The translations under genes were made by a program, and so were the position numbers. DNA of 64,000 bases from Thalassotalea insulae (GTDB lineage: Bacteria > Pseudomonadota > Gammaproteobacteria > Enterobacterales > Alteromonadaceae), in the NCBI RefSeq assembly GCF_030161395.1, contig NZ_BSST01000001.1, positions 186,001 to 250,000 of the forward strand, read 5' to 3'. Shown here piece after piece: positions 16,913 to 24,386 of this stretch; position 1 is the stretch's first letter; each line of letters begins with the position of its first letter. The notes under the pieces are model-generated. The model searched no databases. It saw nothing but the letters and a program-made list of their open reading frames with translations, and was not told the DNA's origin.

Positions 16913-17758
16913 TTATGCGATATTTGACGTTTCGTTACTGTTTTTACTTTGGGAGATTTTCCCAATTAATGGCGCGACTTTTCTTTGTTTTTCATATAGA
17001 AAGCTTAAAACCCGAGCTCTTAAATCGTTGTATTGTTGGTCATTAGCAAGCTGAACTCGGTTTCTTGGCCGAGCTAGATCAACCGTAAGGATCTCCCCTA
17101 TTGTTGCTTCCGGGCCATTAGTCATCATGACAATTCGATCAGAAAGTAATACCGCTTCATCAACATCATGTGTGATCATGATCACTGTGTTATTCAACTG
17201 CTGTTGAATCTCCATCAATGAATCTTGCATATGAGCACGCGTTAGTGCATCTAAAGCGCCAAAAGGCTCATCCATTAATAGAATTTCTGGCTGCATCGCG
17301 AGTGCCCGAGCAATACCAATTCGCTGTTTCATGCCACCTGAAATTTCATCAGGTCGTTTATGCATTGCATGCTCCATATGAACCAAGTGCAAGTTGTGCT
17401 CAATCCACTGCTTCATCTCTAGAGCAGACATTTTTTGTTGAAAGACTTGTTTTACTGCCAACTCAATATTTTGATACGCAGTTAACCAAGGGAGTAATGA
17501 ATGATTTTGAAAAACTACAGCTCGCTCGGGGCCTGGCTCTATGACTTCTTTATTATTTAATAGCACGCCACCTTTGGTTGCTTGATACAAACCAGCGACA
17601 ACATTTAATACTGTTGATTTACCACAACCTGAGTGACCGATAAGTGAAATAAATTCGCCACGATTGATTTTAAGATCAACATTTTTTAATGCGGTAAAGT
17701 CTCCCTTGGGTGTGGGAAAAACCATATCAATCTGACTAATATTTAAAATTGCGCTCAT
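16913..17758 (-). CDS. nrtD: Nitrate ABC transporter ATP-binding protein
   Basis: The 281-residue ATPase has Walker A GHSGCGKST, signature SGGMKQR, Walker B ILLMDEPFGALD and the H-loop MITHDVDEAVLLSDR. VMMTNGPEATIGEIL is typical of NrtC/NrtD/SsuB-type ATPases. It lacks the NrtA-like C-terminal domain of cyanobacterial NrtC. It sits 14 bases after the permease gene. It powers nitrate import at the cytoplasmic face. Confidence 0.92.
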   Translation of the reverse strand: MSAILNISQIDMVFPTPKGDFTALKNVDLKINRGEFISLIGHSGCGKSTVLNVVAGLYQATKGGVLLNNKEVIEPGPERAVVFQNHSLLPWLTAYQNIELAVKQVFQQKMSALEMKQWIEHNLHLVHMEHAMHKRPDEISGGMKQRIGIARALAMQPEILLMDEPFGALDALTRAHMQDSLMEIQQQLNNTVIMITHDVDEAVLLSDRIVMMTNGPEATIGEILTVDLARPRNRVQLANDQQYNDLRARVLSFLYEKQRKVAPLIGKISQSKNSNETSNIA

Positions 17759-17772
17759 TTAGTTCTCCTTAA

Positions 17773-18771
17773 TTAACTAATTTCACGAGCGTTATCCCAC
17801 GACCAGAATCGTTGTAGGCCTAACATGATGCGATCGAGCAGAAAACCAATAAAACCTATGACAAAAACTGCGGTCATAATGCGGCTAAGTGATTGCGAGC
17901 TACCATTTTGAAATTCATCCCAAACGAATTTGCCAAGGCCAGGGTTTTGCGCCAACATTTCTGCTGCAATCAGTACCATCCATGCAACACCTAGCGATAA
18001 GCGCATACCGGTAAAAATGGCGGGAACAGAAGAAGGCAAAACTATTTTTTGTATATGAGAAAGCTTACTTAAGCGCAAGACTCGACTAACGTTCAACCAA
18101 TCTTGCTCAATAGCAGATACACCAGCGGAAGTGTTAATCACCATAGGCCAAATACTACATAAAGTTACTGTGATCATTGAGTTAACAAATGATTTCGCTA
18201 ATAAAGGGTCATCAGAGACATAAAGCGCACTGACCACCATAGTTACTAATGGTAACCAGGCTAAAGGCGAAACGGGTTTAAATAACTGAATAAGCGGGTT
18301 AATAACATCATTAAGTGAACGGCTTAAACCAATTGCTATACCTAATGGTATTGCAATGATCGCCGCGAGTATAAAACCACTTAATACGGTTACTAAGCTG
18401 GTGATGATTTGATCTAAAAATGTTTCTTTACCTGTATATTGGCGAACCTTAACTTGATAATTCTCATCTTTAGCCAAACGTGCAGCATTACGTTTTTCCT
18501 GGCGAAGGTAGAACGCCTGTTCTTTTACTTTTTCTTGTTGGTATTCATGATACAAACTTGAAAATTGTTCTGTCACGGCAACTGGGCCAGGAAACTTCCC
18601 AAGAGATGTTGTAATACTATTGGCAACTATTGCCCATATAAGGATAAACATCGACAAGCCCAAAGCAGGCAGTAATAAACGCTTCAATTTACTAGCAAGT
18701 GATGCTTGCACCGCCAATAGCAAGCGATAGTATTTGCCGTCGTTACCAAATGATTTAATAGATACTGTCAT
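17773..18771 (-). CDS. nrtB: Nitrate ABC transporter permease
   Basis: This inner membrane permease has a hydrophobic segment at the N-terminus, a charged stretch of about 70 residues, and then the BPD-type domain with about five helices and the EAA-like loop (GLGKFVWDEFQNGSSQ lies after it). I start at ATG 18771 (MTVSIKS) because AAGGAT precedes it, rather than at an upstream codon at 18801. The product is 332 residues. It is separated from nrtA by a MITE-like element. Confidence 0.9.
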   Translation of the reverse strand: MTVSIKSFGNDGKYYRLLLAVQASLASKLKRLLLPALGLSMFILIWAIVANSITTSLGKFPGPVAVTEQFSSLYHEYQQEKVKEQAFYLRQEKRNAARLAKDENYQVKVRQYTGKETFLDQIITSLVTVLSGFILAAIIAIPLGIAIGLSRSLNDVINPLIQLFKPVSPLAWLPLVTMVVSALYVSDDPLLAKSFVNSMITVTLCSIWPMVINTSAGVSAIEQDWLNVSRVLRLSKLSHIQKIVLPSSVPAIFTGMRLSLGVAWMVLIAAEMLAQNPGLGKFVWDEFQNGSSQSLSRIMTAVFVIGFIGFLLDRIMLGLQRFWSWDNAREIS

Positions 18772-18835
18772 AATCCTTCCTATTGCTAAAAGCAGCGTCA
18801 ATACCTGTTGCTAAAACTGTATTGACGCCAATTAA

Positions 18836-19097
18836 TGCCAATTGAAATAAATATTTAACCTATTCAGAGCTGTGTCAGGATCGTGGGAACAAAGCAAATT
18901 AATGCAGGTGTAGTTATTCTCCATCAAAGCAATTTGTAAAGTTATCACTTTCCTGACAAGCTCCCGAAGGGCGAGTTAAAAAGGCTGATATGCTGCGTTA
19001 TTGATTTTGATAAGGGAATACCATTAGCTGCAATCAATGCCTTGCCTCTAAGCCTTTTAATTCTCGCTGAATGAGCAAATATTTAATTCACTTGGTA
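18836..19097. repeat. MITE-like hairpin element, copy 2, inside the nitrate ABC operon
   Basis: Ends are imperfect inverted repeats of about 30 bases: left starts TGCCAATTGAAATAAATATT and right (read inward) TACCAAGTGAATTAAATATT, both continuing to ATTCAG. A TAA triplet flanks each end as a possible target duplication. The interior holds a second inverted repeat (GGGCGAGTTAAAAAGGCT against AGCCTTTTAATTCTCGC). Parts match 5451-5647 in inverse orientation. It has no coding capacity and fills most of the 333 bases between nrtA and nrtB. Confidence 0.82.
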
Positions 19098-19104
19098 TAA
19101 AGCG

Positions 19105-20493
19105 TTAAATTTTGTCTCCGGCTTTTAAACCAATCGCAAATTTATTGATATAGTCATTAGGATGACGACCGTCATAGACAATGTTGTCAATAAAGTGTGT
19201 TTGTGGCTGTCTAAAACCGTCTTGCTGAGTAAAATCTGGAAACTCTTCAGCAGCGATCAACTTATCTGCAATCAGAGAGTTAGCGGCTTTAATGTAGATA
19301 TCAGGACGATAAACTTTCTTAGCGACATCAAAATACCAGGCGTCTGGCTTATCCGAACTAATTTGTCCCCAACGGCGCATTTGGGTTAAATACCAAATCG
19401 CATCAGAGTAATAAGGAAAAGTCGCGTTATATCTGAAAAATACGTTAAAATCCGGCACCGCTCTTTTATCACCTTTTTCATATTCAAAGGTTCCTGTCAT
19501 ACTATTGGCAATTACCTTGGCGTCAGCACCAACATAGTTTGATTGAGCAAGAATTTTCACCGCTTCAGGACGGTTTGCGTTGTTATTTTCATCCAACCAT
19601 TTAGCCGCACGGATCAATGCGCGAGTTAGACGAATAGCTGTGTTTGGATATTTATCAGCGAACGCTTTAGTAATACCGAATACTTTTTCAGGATTGTCTT
19701 TCCAAATTTCATAATCCGTGACGACAGGCACACCAATATTTTTAAATACGGCTTGTTGATTCCATGGTTCACCAACACAATAACCATAAATAGTACCCGC
19801 TTCCATTGTTGCTGGCATTTGCGGTGGCGGAGTTACGGAAAGCAAAACATCGGCATCAAGTTGACCAGAGGTATCACCTTTTTCTGGGGCATAAAACCCA
19901 GGATTGATCCCACCGGCAGCTAACCAATAACGTAACTCATAATTGTGTGTCGATACAGGGAAAACCATCCCCATGTTAAATGGTTTACCCTGTTGCTTAT
20001 ATTTTTCAACCACAGGTTTTAGCGCATCTGCTTTAATAGGATGAACTGGACGACCATCAGGCATTTTAGGGATATTGACTTTCATTTGCTGCCAAATATC
20101 GTTTGATACGGTAATACCGTTACCATTTAAATCCATTGAGAACGGAGTAATGATCTCTCCTTTAGTGCCATAACCAATAGTTGCAGCTATCGGTTGCCCA
20201 GCAAGCATATGGGCACCATCTAATCGGCCGTCGATGACACCATCGAGTAATACTTTCCAGTTTGCCTGTGCTTCAATCGTGACATATAGCCCTTCGTCTT
20301 CGAAATATCCTTTTTCATAGGCAATGGCAATCGGTGCCATATCCGTTAGTTTGATAAAGCCAAATCGCAATTCTTCCTTTTCAGGGTAACCAAGTTCATC
20401 GGCCGTTGCTGAGTGAGCAAAAAAAGCACAACAGCCGGCAATCAAAGTGTGACATATGTGCCTATTTATTCTTTTTAACGGTGAGTTAAACAT
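19105..20493 (-). CDS. nrtA: Nitrate ABC transporter periplasmic substrate-binding protein
   Basis: The protein of 462 residues belongs to the NrtA/CmpA family. A Sec signal peptide (HTLIAGCCAFFAHSATA) is followed by RFGFIKLTDMAPIAIAYEKG, GRLDGAHMLAGQPIA and YCVGEPWNQQAVF, the ligand-binding landmarks of nitrate-binding proteins. I start at ATG 20493 with GGAGAAA upstream; a start at 20520 would fall within the upstream terminator hairpin. Expression is probably gated by the ANTAR-type leader immediately upstream. It shares its fold with NasS, encoded next door, which lacks a signal peptide. Confidence 0.93.
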   Translation of the reverse strand: MFNSPLKRINRHICHTLIAGCCAFFAHSATADELGYPEKEELRFGFIKLTDMAPIAIAYEKGYFEDEGLYVTIEAQANWKVLLDGVIDGRLDGAHMLAGQPIAATIGYGTKGEIITPFSMDLNGNGITVSNDIWQQMKVNIPKMPDGRPVHPIKADALKPVVEKYKQQGKPFNMGMVFPVSTHNYELRYWLAAGGINPGFYAPEKGDTSGQLDADVLLSVTPPPQMPATMEAGTIYGYCVGEPWNQQAVFKNIGVPVVTDYEIWKDNPEKVFGITKAFADKYPNTAIRLTRALIRAAKWLDENNNANRPEAVKILAQSNYVGADAKVIANSMTGTFEYEKGDKRAVPDFNVFFRYNATFPYYSDAIWYLTQMRRWGQISSDKPDAWYFDVAKKVYRPDIYIKAANSLIADKLIAAEEFPDFTQQDGFRQPQTHFIDNIVYDGRHPNDYINKFAIGLKAGDKI

Positions 20494-20504
20494 ACATTTT
20501 CTCC

Positions 20505-20553
20505 AAATAAAAAAGCCCATAACATCACTGAAAAAGTTTCAGCTGTTATGGGC
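20505..20553 (-). terminator. Intrinsic terminator in the nrtA leader (attenuator)
   Basis: On the nrtA strand, GCCCATAACA pairs perfectly with TGTTATGGGC, with a smaller GCTGAAA / TTTCAG-type stem inside, followed at once by TTTTTTATTT. This strong terminator ends about 10 bases before the nrtA start codon, so nrtA needs readthrough to be expressed. Confidence 0.92.
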
Positions 20554-20575
20554 CACTATGCCAAACTAATAAATG

Positions 20576-20651
20576 ACTACGCCGTTGTAGTACCATTAGT
20601 TTTACGTCAAATTTTTTAGTCGCTAAATCGTTATCCTTGCAACAATGCAAA
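20576..20651 (-). promoter_or_regulatory. ANTAR (NasT)-responsive two-hairpin antitermination leader
   Basis: Two short hairpins with six-base loops precede the terminator. P1 (20651-20636) is TTTGC-ATTGTT-GCAAG and P2 (20591-20576) is ACTAC-AACGGC-GTAGT; P2 has an outer helper pairing ACTAAT / ATTAGT. Both loops have A at position 1 and G at position 4, the known requirement for ANTAR-domain proteins such as Klebsiella NasR. The linker is 44 bases, longer than usual. The ANTAR protein NasT encoded about 1.3 kb away is the obvious partner. Binding should prevent the downstream terminator when nitrate is present. Confidence 0.85.
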
Positions 20652-20669
20652 CAACACGTTTAACAATGA

Positions 20670-20693
20670 ATTATATAACATCAATCATGCCAA
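20670..20693 (-). promoter_or_regulatory. Likely nrtA promoter
   Basis: A TATAAT -10 sequence (20675-20670) would start transcription about 12 bases before hairpin P1. The overlapping TTGGCATGATTGATGTT is also a sigma54-like element, with GG at -24 but GT rather than GC at -12. I cannot tell which is used. Confidence 0.5.
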
Positions 20694-20778
20694 GTTATCA
20701 TTATCATTAAATATCAACAACTTATGTGGTTGCACCATAAAATAACAGCAGAAACTCAATGGTAAATGACACATCACA

Positions 20779-20804
20779 GTGCAAGTTTTCCCTGTTCTAG
20801 TGCA
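20779..20804 (-). promoter_or_regulatory. Paired TGCACT half-sites upstream of nrtA
   Basis: Two TGCACT hexamers (on the nrtA strand) are spaced 20 bases, two helical turns, and lie about 90-110 bases before the promoter. They equal half of the NtrC consensus and are placed as an upstream activator would be. A further TTGCACCA lies at about 20731-20738. Confidence 0.45.
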
Positions 20805-20825
20805 GTAAAACAATTCAACTAATGA

Positions 20826-21926
20826 CTAGGTACATCTAGCGAGTCGTTGCTCAAATAACATTGCCATGGCTGACTGATAAATATCAGCACGATAGATCTT
20901 TGCAATATTACAGCGTTTAGCCTGTATGGAAGATATATGATTCATTTCAACCATATAGTTAAGTATGCGCGCACCATAACCAATATCAGGACTATTACCG
21001 AGTTCTTGATGCAAATGATAAAACTGATGATATTTAGCGAGTTCCCTTGGCATCATATCGCGATGAATAATGCCACTGCCAATTAATGATGGAGCAATGT
21101 TTTCTAATGCAGTATTTAAATAACAGCTTTTGGAAAGCATTAATGCCGCTTCAAATCTATTCGCTGTTCCTTCGAGCCATTGACAGGCTTCGATTAGCGC
21201 TAATATCAACTTAAAGACTTCCGCTTTATGTGCTTCATAATACGTTGACAATAAACCCAATACTTTTTCCGGAACATTTGACCATATATCAGGCGCTGCA
21301 ACGACGGTATAACCACTGCCTTCTCTTGCGGCTATCGTATTCCACGGTTCACCAGAGCAAAAGCCATCAATGTCTCCAGCAGCTAGTGCAGCTGTAATAT
21401 TACAAGGTGAAATTATCACTATTTCTATATCTTTAGGGTTCACCTGACCAGCAATCAACCAGGACTTTAATTGATAGTAATGGCAACTATGCTGATAGAC
21501 GACAGCAAATGTTAATTTACGTCCTTGTCGTTTATAACTTTTGATCAATGATTTTAATACTGATGCGCACATAGGCAATAAAGGTGGATAACCAAGTTTT
21601 TTGGTTATTTCTCGATATAAAGATGAAGAAATAGTAACTGCATTACCATTTTTGCTCAGGATAAAAGGCGTGATCACCGGTTGTGCCTGATTAGATAGCG
21701 CTAGCTGACTTTCAAATGGCATAGGTGCTAACATTTGTGCGCAATCAATCTGCCCTTTATGCAAGTTTTCTCTTAATGACGCCCACGAGCTTTGCATCTT
21801 TAACGAGACCGATAGACCATGTTTCGCAAAATAGCCATTTTCCTGAGCAACGATGAGGGGCGCTGTGTCAGTGAGTGGCATAATTCCTATTTTTATTTCT
21901 GGTAGTACGTTGGTTACCTCATTCAT
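20826..21926 (-). CDS. nasS: NasS-type cytoplasmic nitrate sensor
   Basis: The 366-residue protein resembles NrtA (KIGIMPLTDTAPLIVAQENGYF, QIDCAQMLAPMPFE, FCSGEPWNTIAA) but begins directly with the mature fold and has no signal peptide. This is the mark of NasS, which in Azotobacter, Paracoccus and Pseudomonas holds the ANTAR protein NasT and releases it on binding nitrate or nitrite. Its ATG overlaps the nasT stop by four bases (ATGA), so translation is coupled and the two proteins are likely made in equal amounts. Confidence 0.9.
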   Translation of the reverse strand: MNEVTNVLPEIKIGIMPLTDTAPLIVAQENGYFAKHGLSVSLKMQSSWASLRENLHKGQIDCAQMLAPMPFESQLALSNQAQPVITPFILSKNGNAVTISSSLYREITKKLGYPPLLPMCASVLKSLIKSYKRQGRKLTFAVVYQHSCHYYQLKSWLIAGQVNPKDIEIVIISPCNITAALAAGDIDGFCSGEPWNTIAAREGSGYTVVAAPDIWSNVPEKVLGLLSTYYEAHKAEVFKLILALIEACQWLEGTANRFEAALMLSKSCYLNTALENIAPSLIGSGIIHRDMMPRELAKYHQFYHLHQELGNSPDIGYGARILNYMVEMNHISSIQAKRCNIAKIYRADIYQSAMAMLFEQRLARCT

Positions 21927-22531
21927 ATTGCAACAACACCTCTATCAATATTGGCAAGTGCCAGGATATTTTTAGCGACATCTTCAACCTTCTGGCTATT
22001 ATCCATCGCTATTTTTCGTAGGCAGTGATATGCCTCATTTTCTGAATAATTTTTATTTTCCATTAACCAAAGCTTGGCCTGTTCGACTGTTTTTTGATGG
22101 TTCAATTTCTCTTTTGTTGTTTGCAACTCTCTTTTTAATTTTTGATACTCAGTAAACCTAGCAGCTGCTACATTTAAAATAGAAAACAGACGGTTAGGAT
22201 TAAACTCCCCAGCAATAAACGCACTAACCCCCGCTTTGACTAAGGCATTAATAATGGAATCATTCTGATCATCAGCAAACATCACGACAGGCTTTGGCAT
22301 GTTAAGCGCTAATATCGATAACTCACTTAAGATCATGCTCGTTGGTGATGCAACATCGACAATAATGATATCAGGGGAAAGCTGTTGCACCATGGTAAGA
22401 TTAAACTCATCAGCTTGAGTCACTTCTGCTAATTGATAACAACTACCAGTAAATGCTTTTATGTAACGAGTCGACTTATCTTGTCCATTTTGCACTAACA
22501 GTACATTAAGTATGATATTTTGTACTTTCAT
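21923..22531 (-). CDS. nasT: NasT-type ANTAR antiterminator with receiver-like domain
   Basis: The protein of 202 residues has a pseudo-receiver domain (NVLLVQNG, DIIIVDVASPTS, KPVVMFADDQND, AGVSAFIAGEF), a coiled linker (KLKRELQTTKEKLNHQ) and a C-terminal ANTAR domain (VEQAKLWLMENKNYSENEAY, ...LRKIAMDN). ANTAR proteins bind paired hexaloop hairpins in leader RNA. I start at ATG 22531 (MKVQNII), which matches the length of NasT homologues; the frame stays open to 22600 and GAGGAAG lies somewhat far upstream (about 15 bases). Its target is very likely the nrtA leader. Confidence 0.9.
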   Translation of the reverse strand: MKVQNIILNVLLVQNGQDKSTRYIKAFTGSCYQLAEVTQADEFNLTMVQQLSPDIIIVDVASPTSMILSELSILALNMPKPVVMFADDQNDSIINALVKAGVSAFIAGEFNPNRLFSILNVAAARFTEYQKLKRELQTTKEKLNHQKTVEQAKLWLMENKNYSENEAYHCLRKIAMDNSQKVEDVAKNILALANIDRGVVAI

Positions 22532-22599
22532 CGTCGACGATTTAATCTTCCTCACAATAAGCCATACCTTTATATAAAAACCATAGATAACAATAATCA

Positions 22600-22615
22600 A
22601 CCAATATCCATGCCA
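22600..22615 (-). promoter_or_regulatory. Sigma54-like promoter candidate for nasT-nasS
   Basis: TGGCATGGATATTGG on the nasT strand matches the -24 box and most of the -12 box, with GG instead of GC at -12. Transcription would begin about 58 bases before the nasT ATG. Confidence 0.4.
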
Positions 22616-22744
22616 AACAACTTTTTACATATAAAACATAAAGTTAGTTAAGTTACGTTTCCTATAACAAGGACTTAATTGAGCCAGAATCGCACAAATG
22701 CGCCAATATAGAGCAAATTATCGAAACAAACTCAACTTCCAACT

Positions 22745-22761
22745 TGCACTTTAAATGTGCA
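22745..22761. promoter_or_regulatory. NtrC-like binding site between nasT and narK
   Basis: TGCACTTTAAATGTGCA fits the NtrC consensus TGCACY-N5-RGTGCA with one mismatch. It lies about 110 bases upstream of the narK sigma54 promoter and about 130 bases upstream of the nasT candidate, so it could serve both. A second GTGC-rich stretch (GTGCCCCTTAGGTGCG) follows at about 22764. The rest of this 385-base intergenic region shows no gene. Confidence 0.65.
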
Positions 22762-22854
22762 TTCGTGCCCCTTAGGTGCGTCTCCCTTCTTGTTAGATAA
22801 AACGGCTCACTCCTATCTCATTGTTAATTAAATGAAATTTATTTTTTATCTTAC

Positions 22855-22870
22855 TGGCACTTCCTTTGCA
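22855..22870 (+). promoter_or_regulatory. Sigma54 promoter of narK
   Basis: TGGCACTTCCTTTGCA matches the -24/-12 consensus (TGGCAC-N5-TTGCA) exactly at the key bases, with GG and GC separated by ten bases. It lies 46 bases before the narK ATG. Confidence 0.85.
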
Positions 22871-22916
22871 ATTCTTCCATTAGTCAATTTGTTTAATTCA
22901 TTTTTGGGAGAAAATT

Positions 22917-24386
22917 ATGAGTGAACCAGCTGGATTTAAGCTTTGGTCATTTAGCGGAAAGATAAAAATCCTACACTTAAGTTGGATGGCGTTTTTTATT
23001 ACCTTTGTTGTCTGGTTTAATCACGCCCCTTTACTTGCAGTGATTGGTAATAGCTTAGGGTTAACGAGCAGTGAAATAAAAACCCTACTGATCCTTAATG
23101 TTGCGCTCACCATACCAGCCCGGGTGTTGATAGGTATGCTAACGGATAAATATGGTCCAAGGCTAACATTTGCCTTAGTGCTATTTTTCTGTAGTCTGCC
23201 TTGCTTTATGTTTGCCTTAGCAGACAATTTTGAACAGGCAGCCTTGGCTCGCTTTCTACTAGGCTTTATCGGTGCAGGCTTTGTCATCGGTATTCGTATG
23301 GTCAGTGAATGGTTTCCTGCTAATGAACTCGGTACCGCAGAAGGAATTTATGGTGGCTGGGGCAACTTTGGCTCTGCAGCCGGTGCGATGTCATTACCTG
23401 CAATAGCGTTAATATTCGGTGGTGAAGACGGCTGGCGCTATGCCATCGGCCTGACAGGAATTCTTAGCTTAATATTTAGTTTTGTCTGGTATTTTAACGT
23501 CTCTGATACCCCAAAAGGCTCCACTTATTTCAAACCTAAGCAAACCGGTGCAATGGAGGTGACTAGCGTCAGTGATTTTTGGTTACTATTGGTGATGAAA
23601 CTGCCAATGTATGGTGCATTAGCATTATTAACCTGGAAGTTATCACCGAGCGGCGTAAACTTATTGTCTGAATCTATGGCGATGCTTGCCTATCTATCAT
23701 TAGTTATCTTATTTTTGATTGAATTTAAACAAACCTACAAGGTCAATCGTGATATTTTCCACAAGCCGGTAGATAAAATTCACCAATATAAATTTAAACA
23801 GGTTGCCGTACTTAATATCTTGTATTTTGCCACCTTTGGCTCTGAATTAGCCGTTGTCTCTATGTTACCGCTATTTTTTGCTGATGTGTTTAGTCTAGAT
23901 ATGGTTTATGCTGGTTTACTTGCTTCGCTTTACGCCTTTATGAATCTAATGTCACGCCCAGGCGGTGGCTGGTTAAGTGATAAGTTCGGTCGTAAAAAAA
24001 CCTTACTGATCTTAACCGCAGGCTTAGCTATCGGTTATTTTGCCATGTCGACCATTAACAGCAACTGGCCACTGGTATTAGCGGTAATAACAGTAATGGC
24101 GTGTTCATTCTTCGTGCAGGCCGGAGAAGGCGCAGTGTTTGCGGCAGTACCTTTGATCAAACGTCGGTTAACTGGTCAAATCGCCGGTATGACAGGTGCG
24201 TATGGCAATGTTGGAGCCGTAGTTTACCTGACAGTATTATCTATGGTTGAATATCAGACATTCTTTTTGGTTATCGCCTTAACCGCAGTGGTTGGCTTTA
24301 TAACCTTATTATTAATGGAAGAACCACAAGGCACGATAACAGAAGTACGTGAAGATGGTTCAATTGAGCTAATTAATGTCAGCTAA
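22917..24386 (+). CDS. narK: Nitrate/nitrite transporter, NarK (MFS) family
   Basis: The 489-residue inner membrane protein has about twelve helices and the nitrate signatures of the NNP family: GNFGSAAGAMSLPA in the first half and GAYGNVGAVVYL in the second, plus an Arg in GAGFVIGIRMVSEWF where NarK binds nitrate. LSDKFGRKKTLL is the MFS loop. TGGGAG precedes the ATG. Together with the ABC system the cell has two nitrate importers. Its last 11 bases overlap the kinase gene. Confidence 0.94.
   Translation: MSEPAGFKLWSFSGKIKILHLSWMAFFITFVVWFNHAPLLAVIGNSLGLTSSEIKTLLILNVALTIPARVLIGMLTDKYGPRLTFALVLFFCSLPCFMFALADNFEQAALARFLLGFIGAGFVIGIRMVSEWFPANELGTAEGIYGGWGNFGSAAGAMSLPAIALIFGGEDGWRYAIGLTGILSLIFSFVWYFNVSDTPKGSTYFKPKQTGAMEVTSVSDFWLLLVMKLPMYGALALLTWKLSPSGVNLLSESMAMLAYLSLVILFLIEFKQTYKVNRDIFHKPVDKIHQYKFKQVAVLNILYFATFGSELAVVSMLPLFFADVFSLDMVYAGLLASLYAFMNLMSRPGGGWLSDKFGRKKTLLILTAGLAIGYFAMSTINSNWPLVLAVITVMACSFFVQAGEGAVFAAVPLIKRRLTGQIAGMTGAYGNVGAVVYLTVLSMVEYQTFFLVIALTAVVGFITLLLMEEPQGTITEVREDGSIELINVS

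Noticed and set aside
22764..22780. NarL/NarP-type heptamer pair near GTGCCCCTTAGGTGCG
   Set aside because: The bases do not fit the 7-2-7 consensus; the stretch fits better as further NtrC-like half-sites.
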